A stretch of DNA of 64,000 nucleotides from DTU036 sp964346475 (GTDB taxonomy: Bacteria > Bacillota > Clostridia > Peptostreptococcales > Acidaminobacteraceae). Below, piece after piece: positions 8,800-18,287 of this stretch (position 1 is its first letter; every line of letters starts with the position of its first letter). The notes under the pieces were generated by a model. That model had not been told where the DNA came from. It made no database searches and saw nothing but the letters and a program-made list of their open reading frames with translations. The stretch covers positions 1 through 64,000 of the forward strand of contig CAYFUM010000003.1 in the NCBI GenBank assembly GCA_964346475.1, given 5' to 3'. The position numbers and the translations under genes were made by a program.

Positions 8800-10922
8800 A
8801 TTCTATGGACCTCCATGACTCCTGGAAGGATCTTTAGCTTACTAGAAACGCTCTCCAGTTCTGCCGCATTATTGACATCAAAGCTTACAATGACCCTAGC
8901 CAGCTGTTCGTTATTTACTCTGGCATTAACTCCAGTTAGGACGTATTTCATATTTTGAATTACAGCTGTTATATCATTTAAAAATCCTGGCCTATCCCTA
9001 CCTATAACCTTTAGGCTTGCTGAATGGGTTATCTTGGCCTCATCATCCCAGGCTACCTCAATAAACCTGTTCATTTCGTCCTTGCCCTTGCTAAAATTGG
9101 TACAGGAGCTCTTGTGGACGGTGATTCCACTGCCCCGGGTTATATAGCCTATAATACTATCCCCGGGTAGAGGGTTACAGCACTTGGCAAAGCGAACCTG
9201 TAGGTCTTCCATGCCCTCTACTATTATTCCAGTACTGGAACCACCAGCCCTGCTCTTACCCAGGTGGATGGTTTTCTCCTCAGGAGCAATATTTTCTCTA
9301 ATGGTGGAAAGGATCTGTCTAAAGCCAATTCCACCATAGCCCAGGGCTGCATATAGGTGGTCTAGGTTCTTAAGACTAAGTTTATCTAGAAGCTCATTAA
9401 CCACCTTAGGAGTCAGGGCCTCCTTGGGACTAAGACCGTATTTCTTTAGGCTTTTTTCTAGAACTTCCTTACCATTTTCTATGTTCTCCTGCTGGCTCTC
9501 CTTTTTAAAGAAATTCTTAATTTTATTCTTGGCCTGGGAGGACTTAACGAAGTTAAGCCAGTCCCTAGAGGGGCCTGGAGAATTTTTAGCTGTAAGGATT
9601 TCAACTATATCCCCGATTTTTAGTTGATAATTAAGGGGAACAATCCTGCTGTTGACCTTGGCACCTACACAGGTGTTACCGACATCGGTATGAATCTTGT
9701 AGGCAAAATCCACAGGAGTTGATCCGTCGGGAAGCTCAATAACATTACCCATGGGTGTAAAGACATAGACATGGGTGTTATAAAGGTCCATCTTTACAGA
9801 ATTAATAAATTCCTGGGGATTTTCCATCTCCTTTTGCCACTCCATAAGCTGGTCAATCCAGTGGAGGTCGCTTTGCCCAGAAATCCCCTTTTTCCCAGCC
9901 TTGTAATTCCAGTGGGCCGCAATACCATACTCAGCTACCCTGTGCATTTCCTCGGTTCTTATCTGGACCTCAAAGGTCTCCCCATTTTCTGAAAGAAGAG
10001 TGGTATGCAGGGACTGGTACATATTGGGTTTTGGCATAGCAATATAGTCTTTAAAACGACCGGGTATGGGTTTCCATTTGCTATGGATAATACCTAGGAC
10101 AGCGTAGCACTGGGCTACTTCTTCTACAATGACCCTGATGGCTGTTAGGTCGTGGATTTCTTCAAAGGTCCGGTTCTTAAGAGTCATTTTTTTATAAATA
10201 CTATAGAGGTTTTTGGGTCTGCCATAGATATCAGAACCTATATTTTCATTGACCAGTAAGCCTTTAATCTGTCCTATAATTTTCTCAATATAGGCTTCTC
10301 TTTCTACCCTTCTCTTATCCACCCTATTGGATATATCCCTATAGTCCTCTGGATGCAAATAAATAAAGGACAGGTCCTCAAGCTCCCATTTCAGCTTAAA
10401 AATACCCAGCCTATGAGCAATAGGTACATAGATGTCCAGGGTTTCCTCTGCAGTTCTCAGCTGGGATTCAGGGCTCTTAAAGGCCAGGGTCCTCATATTG
10501 TGTAGCCTGTCTGCCAGCTTTACTATTATGACCCTGATATCCTTACTCATAGCTAGCAGCATTTTCCTGAAATTCTCCGCCTGCTGGATTTCCTTACTGG
10601 CATAGTTTATCTTTTCAATTTTTGTGACTCCATCGACGATTTCTCCTACATCCTCACCAAAGAGTCCAGTAACTCCTTCGTAGCCATAGGAGGTATCCTC
10701 AATTACATCATGAAGAAGCCCAGCGATTATGGTGTCATCGTCCAGGTCCAGGGATGCAAGTATCAGGCTAACTTCTGCGGGATGGCTTACATAGCTCTCC
10801 CCCGAGCGTCTAAACTGCCCCTCATGGGCCTTGGCAGCAAAATCAAAGGCTTCACCAATTAATTCAAAATTATGATTGGGACTTGTCTTCTTTAACCGTC
10901 TTAAATAGAGCTCTCTATCCAT
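8796..10922 (-). CDS. relA: (p)ppGpp synthetase/hydrolase, RelA/SpoT homologue (Rel)
   Basis: Bifunctional stringent-response enzyme. Domain order from the chosen start: HD hydrolase (about 25-180, with AGLLHDVIEDT), synthetase (about 230-345), TGS (about 385-445) and a C-terminal ACT domain. The intact HD site suggests hydrolase as well as synthetase activity. I place the start at the ATG at 10920-10922, giving 708 aa beginning MDRELYLRRLKK. It has an AAGGA site at normal spacing and barely overlaps apt. The longer GTG start at 10964 would add 14 residues encoded antiparallel to nothing conserved and overlap apt by 41 nt. It is cotranscribed with apt and dtd. Confidence 0.96.
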   Translation of the reverse strand: MDRELYLRRLKKTSPNHNFELIGEAFDFAAKAHEGQFRRSGESYVSHPAEVSLILASLDLDDDTIIAGLLHDVIEDTSYGYEGVTGLFGEDVGEIVDGVTKIEKINYASKEIQQAENFRKMLLAMSKDIRVIIVKLADRLHNMRTLAFKSPESQLRTAEETLDIYVPIAHRLGIFKLKWELEDLSFIYLHPEDYRDISNRVDKRRVEREAYIEKIIGQIKGLLVNENIGSDIYGRPKNLYSIYKKMTLKNRTFEEIHDLTAIRVIVEEVAQCYAVLGIIHSKWKPIPGRFKDYIAMPKPNMYQSLHTTLLSENGETFEVQIRTEEMHRVAEYGIAAHWNYKAGKKGISGQSDLHWIDQLMEWQKEMENPQEFINSVKMDLYNTHVYVFTPMGNVIELPDGSTPVDFAYKIHTDVGNTCVGAKVNSRIVPLNYQLKIGDIVEILTAKNSPGPSRDWLNFVKSSQAKNKIKNFFKKESQQENIENGKEVLEKSLKKYGLSPKEALTPKVVNELLDKLSLKNLDHLYAALGYGGIGFRQILSTIRENIAPEEKTIHLGKSRAGGSSTGIIVEGMEDLQVRFAKCCNPLPGDSIIGYITRGSGITVHKSSCTNFSKGKDEMNRFIEVAWDDEAKITHSASLKVIGRDRPGFLNDITAVIQNMKYVLTGVNARVNNEQLARVIVSFDVNNAAELESVSSKLKILPGVMEVHRI

Positions 10923-10923
10923 T

Positions 10924-11442
10924 TTATTCCTTATAATGTATGATGCTTTCCACAGGATATTCACCTAGCCTATCCCTGCCCTTAAGGGCATCCAGCTCAA
11001 TTAAATAAATATACCCTGCTACCTCGGCTCCCTGGTCCAAAGCCATATCCCGGATAGCAGCTGATGTGCCACCTGTAGCAAGAAGGTCATCTACAATTAA
11101 TACCCTATCTCCAGCCTTTATAGCATCGCTATGGACTTCTAAAAAATCACTACCATACTCAAGGTCATATTCTTTTTTTAATGTAGTATAGGGCAGCTTT
11201 CCAGGTTTTCTAACTGGGACTAAGGATTTTTCAAGGGCGTAGGCAAGGGGGGCACCTACAATAAAACCACGGGCTTCAGCTGCCAGGACCTTGTTAAAAT
11301 CTAGGCTACTTGCTAGCTCAATCATTTGATCCATCGCTATTTTAAAGGCCTGGGGGTCCAAAAGAAGAGTGGTTATATCCTTGAAGCTAACCCCTTCCAC
11401 AGGATAGTTATCAATCTCTCTTATTTTCTCAATAAGATTCAT
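10924..11442 (-). CDS. apt: Adenine phosphoribosyltransferase
   Basis: Purine salvage enzyme converting adenine plus PRPP to AMP (172 aa, family length). The PRPP-binding loop VLIVDDLLATGGT is at about residues 119-131, and the AAEARGFIVG block near residue 55 is typical. It lies between recJ (14-nt overlap) and relA. This recJ-apt-relA order is conserved in many Firmicutes and couples purine-nucleotide supply to the alarmone enzyme. Confidence 0.97.
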   Translation of the reverse strand: MNLIEKIREIDNYPVEGVSFKDITTLLLDPQAFKIAMDQMIELASSLDFNKVLAAEARGFIVGAPLAYALEKSLVPVRKPGKLPYTTLKKEYDLEYGSDFLEVHSDAIKAGDRVLIVDDLLATGGTSAAIRDMALDQGAEVAGYIYLIELDALKGRDRLGEYPVESIIHYKE

Positions 11443-13522
11443 TCATGTCCTCCTTGATCTCCTTGATCTTTCTAAAGGTTGGAGATTTATCTAAATCAAT
11501 TTTATTGTCCTTGTCTAGAATATTATAAGAACAACTTCCATCCTTGTTAGTATAGTTTATAAGTTCTAGTTCTTCAAATATTAAAAGGCTAACCATGGCC
11601 AAAAATGGCCTTCTAGCCATGGACCAGGAAAATTCACCCTTTTGTCTTTTTAACCAGCTGTAGATTTTTACAAGATCCTCCCTATCGGGTAGATCCTCTA
11701 AAAGTTCTCTAGCCTGACCCTGAAAGGCCCCGGGATGGGGAAAGCTCTCTGGAAATTCTCTATCTCCGAAATTATAGATTCTCTTCTCTTCATAGAGAGG
11801 AAGTTGAAAACTCCTGTTTTCTCCTCGATAAGCTGCAATAGAGCTGGCAAGATTTCCATAGAAGGGAAGAAAGAGGTTACTGCTTTCTAAAAGGGGCTCC
11901 TGGGGTCTTAGATCCCTTAGTAGGAGTTTTATACTAAGAATATCTCTAAAAACATCCTTTTCCACTGTAAATATCACCCTGTACTTCCTACCTACTTCAA
12001 GTTCAGTTAAGTCAGACCTAAAAGATAAGAAGTCAAACCTGCGGTCCTGGGACTTAAAATTCAAAAGAAAAGCCTTGCCTGCTTTACCCAGTTTTCTAAA
12101 ATCAATAAACTCAAGATTATCTAGATAAAAATTTATTTGTGGATTACCTATACCATAGGGTGAAAGTTTTTCTACTTCATCTAGCAGTCTTAGGTTTATA
12201 TCACTGGCTTGCAGGGATATATAGGGAATTTTTTTTCTAGTACCTATAAAGTCAAAATTCTCCTGGGCATAGGTTGTAATAGACTCTTTAAAGTCCTCTA
12301 ATCTTCCCTCCTTGATTTTGAGCCCTGCTGCCATCTTATGGCCACCATAATGACTCAGATATTCAGAGCTATGCTTCAGGGCATCAATAATAGAAAAATT
12401 ACCAAGACTTCTGGAAGAACCGCTTAGACTCTCATCTAGTATAATCGTAGGTTTTCTATATTTAGAAGAAATCCTAGAAGCTGCCAGCCCCAGAACTCCC
12501 TTTTTCCACCTGCCCTCTACCACTATAAGTTTCTGGGAAGGATCTACCTTGGCTAGGGCCTCCTCAACAGTAGAATTTTCTTCACTTTTTCTCTCTTCAT
12601 TATATAAAAGCAGTTTTTCTATAAGTGAAGTAAGATCTCCCTGGCCAAGAAGGAGTTCCAGTGCTTCTTCAGCCTCCCCCAGGCGTCCTGCTGCATTTAG
12701 CATGGGGCCTATTTTAAAGGCTATATCCTGGGCTGAGGCTTGGCCTTTAATAAGACCTCGAAGGGCTGCAAGACCAGGGTGGTTTGTCTTCTCAAAGAGC
12801 TCAAGACCCTTTTTTGCTATATAGCGGTTCTCACCCACCAGGGGCATTAAATCGCTTATGGTCCCTAGCATGGCATAGACCAGGCTTTCCTCGGCCTGGA
12901 TGTAGCCCATCTCCTTACTGAGAAACTCACTTAGTTTATAGGCAACCCCTACTCCAGCCAAGTCCCTAAAGTTTCCCTCTAGCTTGGGGTTTATTATAGG
13001 GCAGTCCGGTAGCTTTTCTCCAGGTTCATGGTGGTCGGTTATAAGAACCTCTATACCCTTTTTTTTAAGATAGGCCACCTCTTCAACAGAAGTAATTCCA
13101 CAGTCGAAGGTTATAACCAGCTCAGTGGGAGGAAGTAAATCAATTGCCTCCATGCTAAGGCCATAGCCCTCCCTATAACGACTGGGTATATAGTGGAGGG
13201 CCTCTACTCCATTTAGCTCTAGGAAGTTTTTCATCAGAGCTACAGAGCTAAGGCCATCAACATCATAATCCCCAAAGAGTAGCAGGGTCTTTTTCTCCTT
13301 TATAGCCTGGTCAAGAATCCTAGCTAGCCTAGTGGTGCCAGGAATATAGCCAGGTTCTGGCCTTGGGTCTAAAAAGTCTTCTATATCCTCTTCCCTGGAA
13401 AAAAGTCCCAAGAGATGCTGAACAAGATAGGAAGAAAGATCAAATTTTCCTGCTAGCTCCAGGCTATCTTCACTGAGCTCAATTTCTTCCCAAAGAGAGT
13501 CATAATATAGGCTGGGTAGCAT
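11429..13522 (-). CDS. recJ: Single-stranded-DNA-specific exonuclease RecJ
   Basis: 5'-3' ssDNA exonuclease of the DHH family acting in recombination and mismatch repair. DHH-phosphoesterase motifs are visible: LLLFGDYDVDGLSS (motif I), VITFDCGITS (II) and LITDHHEPGE (III), with the DHHA1 region carrying HYGGHKMAAGL at about residue 395. The 697 residues include a C-terminal extension beyond the E. coli length, as is usual in Firmicutes. It starts at the last base of secF and overlaps apt by 14 nt. Confidence 0.96.
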   Translation of the reverse strand: MLPSLYYDSLWEEIELSEDSLELAGKFDLSSYLVQHLLGLFSREEDIEDFLDPRPEPGYIPGTTRLARILDQAIKEKKTLLLFGDYDVDGLSSVALMKNFLELNGVEALHYIPSRYREGYGLSMEAIDLLPPTELVITFDCGITSVEEVAYLKKKGIEVLITDHHEPGEKLPDCPIINPKLEGNFRDLAGVGVAYKLSEFLSKEMGYIQAEESLVYAMLGTISDLMPLVGENRYIAKKGLELFEKTNHPGLAALRGLIKGQASAQDIAFKIGPMLNAAGRLGEAEEALELLLGQGDLTSLIEKLLLYNEERKSEENSTVEEALAKVDPSQKLIVVEGRWKKGVLGLAASRISSKYRKPTIILDESLSGSSRSLGNFSIIDALKHSSEYLSHYGGHKMAAGLKIKEGRLEDFKESITTYAQENFDFIGTRKKIPYISLQASDINLRLLDEVEKLSPYGIGNPQINFYLDNLEFIDFRKLGKAGKAFLLNFKSQDRRFDFLSFRSDLTELEVGRKYRVIFTVEKDVFRDILSIKLLLRDLRPQEPLLESSNLFLPFYGNLASSIAAYRGENRSFQLPLYEEKRIYNFGDREFPESFPHPGAFQGQARELLEDLPDREDLVKIYSWLKRQKGEFSWSMARRPFLAMVSLLIFEELELINYTNKDGSCSYNILDKDNKIDLDKSPTFRKIKEIKEDMNESY

Positions 13523-14376
13523 TACTTGTCTCTACTAATTAGAGCCCAAAGTGGTCCTGCGATAAATACCGAGGAATAGGTTCCAGCCACTATGCCAAAC
13601 ATAAGTGGAAGGGCAAACTCCCTAACAGTACTAACTCCAAAGATGTAGAGAAAAAAGACAACAACAAAGGTTGTAAGTGAAGTTAGAAGGGTCCTTGACA
13701 TAGACTGGTCTATACTTATCCCAGCTAGCTCCATCCTATCTTTATTTTTCATGTACTTGTGATTTTCTCTTATTCTATCGAAAATAACAATGGTGTCATT
13801 TATAGAGTAGCCTAGTATGGTCAGGATAGCTGCTATAAAATTGCTGTTAACTGTTATGCTAAAAAATGCATAGAAACTGACCATCATCAGCATATCATGG
13901 ATAAGGGCAATAATTGCGGCTACACCATAGTAGAACTGGAATCTAATAGTTACATAGATCAGCATTCCCCCTGCAGCAAGAGCCATAGAGGTTAAGGCCT
14001 TTAAACTAATTTCCTCGCCTATATTGGGTCCAAACTGCTCTCCATCCATCTTAAGATCAGCCTCCAGATCGAAGGTGTCAATCAGTATCTCCCTTATTTG
14101 GTTACGTCCATCGGTATCCAGGGATTTCTTAGTTTTTATTATGACTGTTTCATCACTTAGGCCCTGGTGTTGGATTACTGGGTCTAGTTCAAGGTCCTTA
14201 AGGGCCTGGGCGATATCCTCAGCTACCAGGTCCCTTTCAGGATTAAAGCTGAGCATGGTGCCTCCAGTAAAGTCAATTCCAAAATTAAGGCCTGATATGG
14301 CAATCATCCCTAGGCCTGCTAGGATGATTACAGCCGACAGGATAAACCATATTTTATAGGATTTAACGATTCTCAT
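13522..14376 (-). CDS. secF: Protein translocase subunit SecF
   Basis: Membrane subunit that works with SecD to pull secreted proteins through SecYEG using the proton gradient. The 284 residues have an N-terminal transmembrane helix followed by the signature GLNFGIDFTGGTML. A periplasm-side domain and five further hydrophobic segments complete the RND-like architecture. It overlaps secD by 14 nt; recJ follows with a one-base overlap. SecD and SecF are separate genes here, not fused. Confidence 0.96.
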   Translation of the reverse strand: MRIVKSYKIWFILSAVIILAGLGMIAISGLNFGIDFTGGTMLSFNPERDLVAEDIAQALKDLELDPVIQHQGLSDETVIIKTKKSLDTDGRNQIREILIDTFDLEADLKMDGEQFGPNIGEEISLKALTSMALAAGGMLIYVTIRFQFYYGVAAIIALIHDMLMMVSFYAFFSITVNSNFIAAILTILGYSINDTIVIFDRIRENHKYMKNKDRMELAGISIDQSMSRTLLTSLTTFVVVFFLYIFGVSTVREFALPLMFGIVAGTYSSVFIAGPLWALISRDK

Positions 14377-15679
14377 GTTTAACTCCCTTCACAGCATAGA
14401 GTCTTGGCTTTTGCAGGCCAGGAATATGGCTGGATAGGTTTAAAAGCTGTCTTGTAACTACTACAGCTGTGAACATACTCAGTACAATTCCTATCATTAG
14501 TGTCACGGCAAAACCCTTAATTGGACCCTCCCCAAAATTGTAGAGGATAAGGGCTGCCAGCAGAGTAGTTATGTTAGAGTCAAGGATTGTTGCCATAGCC
14601 TTGCTAAAGGAAGTCTTTATAGATCCACCTAGACTTTTACCTAACTCAAGTTCTTTTCTTAGTCTTTCAAAGATAATGACATTGGCATCCACTGCCATTC
14701 CCACACTTAATACCAGTCCTGCTATACCAGGTAGGGTAAGGGTGGCTTTAAAAATAATCATGACAATAAATAATAAAGACCCGTAGAGAATTAGGGATAG
14801 ACTAGCCAAAAAGCCTGCAAAATAATATCTTACAATTAAAATCACCAGGACTGATATAATGCCATAGATGCCCGCTCTAATACTGCGATTTAGGGCATCT
14901 CTTCCCAGGGTGGCGTTTATAAAGGTTGTTTGAACCTCTTTAAGATCCAGTGGCAGGGCTCCTCCCCTAATCAAGGAAGAAAGCATTATGGCTCCATCGG
15001 AGCTAAACCTACCCTTGATGATGAGATCCTTAGAATCAAGGTAGCTAGATACCATGGGTGCACTGATAACCTGGTCATCCAAGACTATGGCTATCTGGCC
15101 TTCCTTTACTGTGTAGTTATCCACTATATCCTTGGAAGCTTCAGAGAAGATGCTGGAGGCTTCACTGGATAGTTTAAGGGTAACAACGGGTTGACCTTCA
15201 TCCAGGGCTACCCCTGCAGTTTCAAGTTTGTCTCCTTGAAAAAGTAGTTTGCCAGGAAATCCTTCCTCAAAAAAAGGTGAGCCTTCAGTCACAAAGGCAC
15301 CATCCCTAACCTGGTAGAAGCTGAGCACTGCTGTTCTACCCACCTGGGCCAGGGCTTCATCAACGTCCTTGGCACCGGGAAGTTCAATCCTTATCCTGGC
15401 TGTGCCCTGCTTTGTAATATTGGGCTCGGTAAGGCCAAAGGCATCTATTCTTCTTACTAAAACATTCTTTGTTTGTTCCATGGCAAGAGCAAACTCTTCA
15501 TCACTCATATTTGCCTTTTCCCCTTCAAAGACTATAGCTACTCCACCTTCAATGTCCAGTCCTAGATTTAGCTTTTTGACCAGGGCTTCAACTCCTAGAA
15601 GGTCGGTAAAGCTAACCAGGGCCAGGGCTATAATTACTAAGGATATTAGTAGAAGTAGCCAAGGGCTTCTTTTATTCAT
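14363..15679 (-). CDS. secD: Protein translocase subunit SecD
   Basis: Partner of SecF in the Sec accessory complex (438 aa). It has an N-terminal helix, then the conserved LNLGLDIEGGV block, a large extracytoplasmic domain, and a C-terminal six-helix region containing VGMAVDANVIIFERLRKEL. The protein is shorter than the 615-residue E. coli form because the extracytoplasmic domain is smaller, which is normal in Clostridia. It overlaps the carbonic anhydrase gene by 8 nt. Confidence 0.96.
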   Translation of the reverse strand: MNKRSPWLLLLISLVIIALALVSFTDLLGVEALVKKLNLGLDIEGGVAIVFEGEKANMSDEEFALAMEQTKNVLVRRIDAFGLTEPNITKQGTARIRIELPGAKDVDEALAQVGRTAVLSFYQVRDGAFVTEGSPFFEEGFPGKLLFQGDKLETAGVALDEGQPVVTLKLSSEASSIFSEASKDIVDNYTVKEGQIAIVLDDQVISAPMVSSYLDSKDLIIKGRFSSDGAIMLSSLIRGGALPLDLKEVQTTFINATLGRDALNRSIRAGIYGIISVLVILIVRYYFAGFLASLSLILYGSLLFIVMIIFKATLTLPGIAGLVLSVGMAVDANVIIFERLRKELELGKSLGGSIKTSFSKAMATILDSNITTLLAALILYNFGEGPIKGFAVTLMIGIVLSMFTAVVVTRQLLNLSSHIPGLQKPRLYAVKGVKHENR

Positions 15680-16175
15680 AGTTACTCTCCTTATTTTTTA
15701 AATCTCCGGCTCTTTTAGCATAGGCTGCATTTTGCTGGAGATGATCTTCAAGTTCTTTAGGGCTCAGTTTTCTTATGACCTTGGCGGGAGAGCCAAGGGC
15801 AAGGACTCCTTCTGGTATTATCATTCCCGGAGGAACTAGACTTCCAGCCCCTATCCAGCTGCCCTTTGAAATATGGCAGCCATCAAGTAATATGGCTCCC
15901 ATACCTATCATGCAGTTGTCTTCAACTGTGCAGGCATGGATTATAGCTCCATGGCCAACTGTGATGTTCTCACCTAGCACACAGGGCAGATCATCATTTA
16001 TATGGAGCAGAGCAAGATCTTGTATGTTGGTATTTCTACCAACCCTTATATAGTTGTAGTCTCCTCTAAGTACAGCTCCTGGCCAGATACTTACGCCTTC
16101 ATCCAGGTTAACATCCCCCATAATAACTGCCGAGGGGTGCCTATAGACACTGGCGTGAATTTTGGGTTTTTTCAT
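15672..16175 (-). CDS. Gamma-class carbonic anhydrase-like hexapeptide-repeat protein
   Basis: Left-handed beta-helix protein (167 aa) of the YrdA/PaaY/CaiE group, built of hexapeptide repeats. Metal-binding histidines are suggested at LALLHINDD, VGHGAIIHAC and the second histidine of the latter. Some members are zinc carbonic anhydrases and others have no proven activity, so the reaction is an inference. It sits between sfsA and secD on the same strand, with overlap to secD. Confidence 0.88.
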   Translation of the reverse strand: MKKPKIHASVYRHPSAVIMGDVNLDEGVSIWPGAVLRGDYNYIRVGRNTNIQDLALLHINDDLPCVLGENITVGHGAIIHACTVEDNCMIGMGAILLDGCHISKGSWIGAGSLVPPGMIIPEGVLALGSPAKVIRKLSPKELEDHLQQNAAYAKRAGDLKNKESNYE

Positions 16176-16203
16176 AACTTCTTCCTCCGAGAAAAAGCTA
16201 GCC

Positions 16204-16857
16204 CTAGCTGCACTCTAGTATGGGCAGCTGGCTTTTAAATCTAGGTAGGGGAAAACCTTCATAGGCCAGAGCAACTGGGTTTATCCTATCCTTAAGTTCC
16301 ATAAAGGCCTCTTTATAGGCCCTGTCCTGGGGAAGAATAGAAAAAGCCCTGGCTCTTGCAACAACCAGGTAGACCATCATAACCCTGTGGTCTGTAGAAA
16401 GTCTGGCCAGTTCTCTTAGATGGCGAATTCCCCTTTCGGTTGGTGCACCAGGAAAAAGTGCTAGACCATCTAACTCTAGGCTTACTCCCTTTACTTCAAT
16501 GTAGGTGTCTCCTATTTTAAAGTCCAGTCTTGATCTTTCACTGACCTTGATCTCACTGGTGAGTTCACCTGAAAGATTCAAAAAAGAAAGCTCTCCACTG
16601 AGATAGCTCTCTTTAAAGAGTCTATTGGGAAGAGCTGAGTCTATGGGTATATAGTAATCTTCCTTCAGTACTCCTTCAATAGAGTAACGGTATTTTCTTT
16701 TACCTATACCGTGATCCTTTAGAAGGACAGTATTTCCCCTATAGAATACTTCTGTAAATCTTGAGGTACTGGGGACGTAGACTGATATAGTCCTGCCCTC
16801 CAGCTCAACCTCTGCGACAAAGCGGTTTTGTCTTTTAATAAAGATTGCGGGTATCAC
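16204..16857 (-). CDS. sfsA: DNA/RNA nuclease SfsA (sugar fermentation stimulation protein)
   Basis: SfsA-family protein. Homologues bind DNA and have nuclease activity with a PD-(D/E)XK-like core; here the core is visible around DFKIGDTYIEVKGVSLE. I place the start at a GTG at 16855-16857. It overlaps the yajC TGA as GTGA, has a GGAAGA ribosome site, and makes the protein begin MIPAIFIKRQNRF (217 aa), matching the family start. The longer frame would add nine residues inside yajC. Function in the cell is poorly defined. Confidence 0.9.
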   Translation of the reverse strand: MIPAIFIKRQNRFVAEVELEGRTISVYVPSTSRFTEVFYRGNTVLLKDHGIGKRKYRYSIEGVLKEDYYIPIDSALPNRLFKESYLSGELSFLNLSGELTSEIKVSERSRLDFKIGDTYIEVKGVSLELDGLALFPGAPTERGIRHLRELARLSTDHRVMMVYLVVARARAFSILPQDRAYKEAFMELKDRINPVALAYEGFPLPRFKSQLPILECS

Positions 16858-17114
16858 TTTTCTTCCACTGTACCCACAGACCATCTTTTAATTAAAAGGG
16901 AGGTTCCGTTGAAATTTACTGTGATATTTTCCTCACCTAGTTTTTCAACCTTGCCAACAAAACCACCAATTGTTGTGATTTTATCACCAATTTGAAGGTT
17001 GTCCCTCATCTCCTTTGCTGCCTGGGTCTTCTTCTTATTGGGTCTAATTAGAAGAAAATACATTAGAGCAAACATACCACCATAAATAAGAATCAAGGTC
17101 ATTGGATCTTGCAT
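16854..17114 (-). CDS. yajC: Preprotein translocase subunit YajC
   Basis: Small single-pass membrane protein (86 aa) associated with SecDF. It has one N-terminal transmembrane helix (about residues 5-22, containing YGGMFALMYFLLIRP) and a cytoplasmic part with the conserved GDKITTIGGFVGKV block. It is preceded by AAAGGAG. A TATAAT (minus strand, 17138-17143) in the 60-nt gap after tgt may be an internal promoter, though no convincing -35 box goes with it. Confidence 0.95.
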   Translation of the reverse strand: MQDPMTLILIYGGMFALMYFLLIRPNKKKTQAAKEMRDNLQIGDKITTIGGFVGKVEKLGEENITVNFNGTSLLIKRWSVGTVEEK

Positions 17115-17174
17115 AATAAAACTCCTTTCATATGCATATTATATTACTATAAGTAGTCCAACATGTAAACAATT

Positions 17175-18287
17175 TTAGAGGCTGTAACCCATAACTTGGT
17201 AGAGCTCCTCTTGGACTTTTTGTGACTCATCTTTAAATATAGCTTCCCTAAGCCTTGAGGCAAGATCTATCATAAAAGTTAGGTTGTGCTGGCTAAGGAG
17301 CATTGATGAGAGGATCTCTCCTGACCTGTAGAGGTGTCTTAAATAGGCCTTGCTGTAGTTTTGGCAGGTGGGACACTTACAGTTTTCATCAAGAGAGCTA
17401 AAATCCCTGGTAAATTCACTTCTTTTAATAGATACCATTCCCCTTGAGGTCATGGCCAGGCCGTGGCGAGCAATTCTAGTGGGATGGACGCAGTCCATCA
17501 TATCGACACCCCTTAGCACCCCCTCAACAAAATCCTGGGGAGTACCAACCCCCATGAGGTAGCGGGGTTTATATTTTGGCATATGCTCTTCCAGGGCCTC
17601 CAGGATTTCCAGCATCTCAGGCCTGGTCTCTCCTACACTGAGTCCCCCTATGGCATATCCCGGCAGGTCTATCTCTGCCGTTCTCCTTGCAGATTCAATC
17701 CTCAAATCCTTAAAAAGTCCACCTTGGACTATGCCAAAAAGAGCCTGGTCCTCCCTACTTTTTGCCTGGACTCCCCTTTCAAGCCATCTTAGGGTTCTCT
17801 CCATGCTAGCCTTAATATAGTCTCTGTCACTTCTTGCAGGAGCACACTCATCAAAGGCCATGATTATATCTGCCCCTAGATTTTCTTGTATTTCCAGGGA
17901 GGATTCAGGGCTCATAAAAATTCTTGAACCATCTAGGTGGCTCTGAAAGGTGACCCCCTCTTCCTTTATTTTTCTAAGGCCCCTTAGGCTAAAGACCTGA
18001 AAACCGCCGCTATCGGTGAGGATTGGGCCCTGCCAATTCATAAAGCTATGGAGGCCCCCTGCTTCTTTTACTATTTCACTTCCAGGCCTCAGATTGAGAT
18101 GGTAGGTGTTACTCAGTAAAACCTGGGCTCCCATCTCCCTAAGGCTATCAGTTGTAACTGCCTTTACCGTGGCCTGGGTACCCACCGGCATAAAAACTGG
18201 GGTCTTTATAATACCATGAGGGGTTGTAAAAGTACCCGCCCTAGCCCCAGTGTATTTATCAACATGCTCTAGTTTAAATTCAAACAT
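17175..18287 (-). CDS. tgt: tRNA-guanine transglycosylase
   Basis: Exchanges guanine-34 for preQ1 in tRNAs with GUN anticodons, the first tRNA step in queuosine synthesis. The 370 residues carry the nucleophile region ILTDSGGFQVFSL, a second aspartate region (IIMAFDECAP) and the C-terminal zinc site CKCPTCQ plus a downstream histidine. It overlaps queA by 8 nt, so the two queuosine steps are cotranscribed. Confidence 0.97.
   Translation of the reverse strand: MFEFKLEHVDKYTGARAGTFTTPHGIIKTPVFMPVGTQATVKAVTTDSLREMGAQVLLSNTYHLNLRPGSEIVKEAGGLHSFMNWQGPILTDSGGFQVFSLRGLRKIKEEGVTFQSHLDGSRIFMSPESSLEIQENLGADIIMAFDECAPARSDRDYIKASMERTLRWLERGVQAKSREDQALFGIVQGGLFKDLRIESARRTAEIDLPGYAIGGLSVGETRPEMLEILEALEEHMPKYKPRYLMGVGTPQDFVEGVLRGVDMMDCVHPTRIARHGLAMTSRGMVSIKRSEFTRDFSSLDENCKCPTCQNYSKAYLRHLYRSGEILSSMLLSQHNLTFMIDLASRLREAIFKDESQKVQEELYQVMGYSL

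Noticed and set aside
10923..10964. Upstream GTG start for relA
   Set aside because: The 14 extra residues overlap apt by 41 nt and are not family-like. The ATG at 10922 has a ribosome site.
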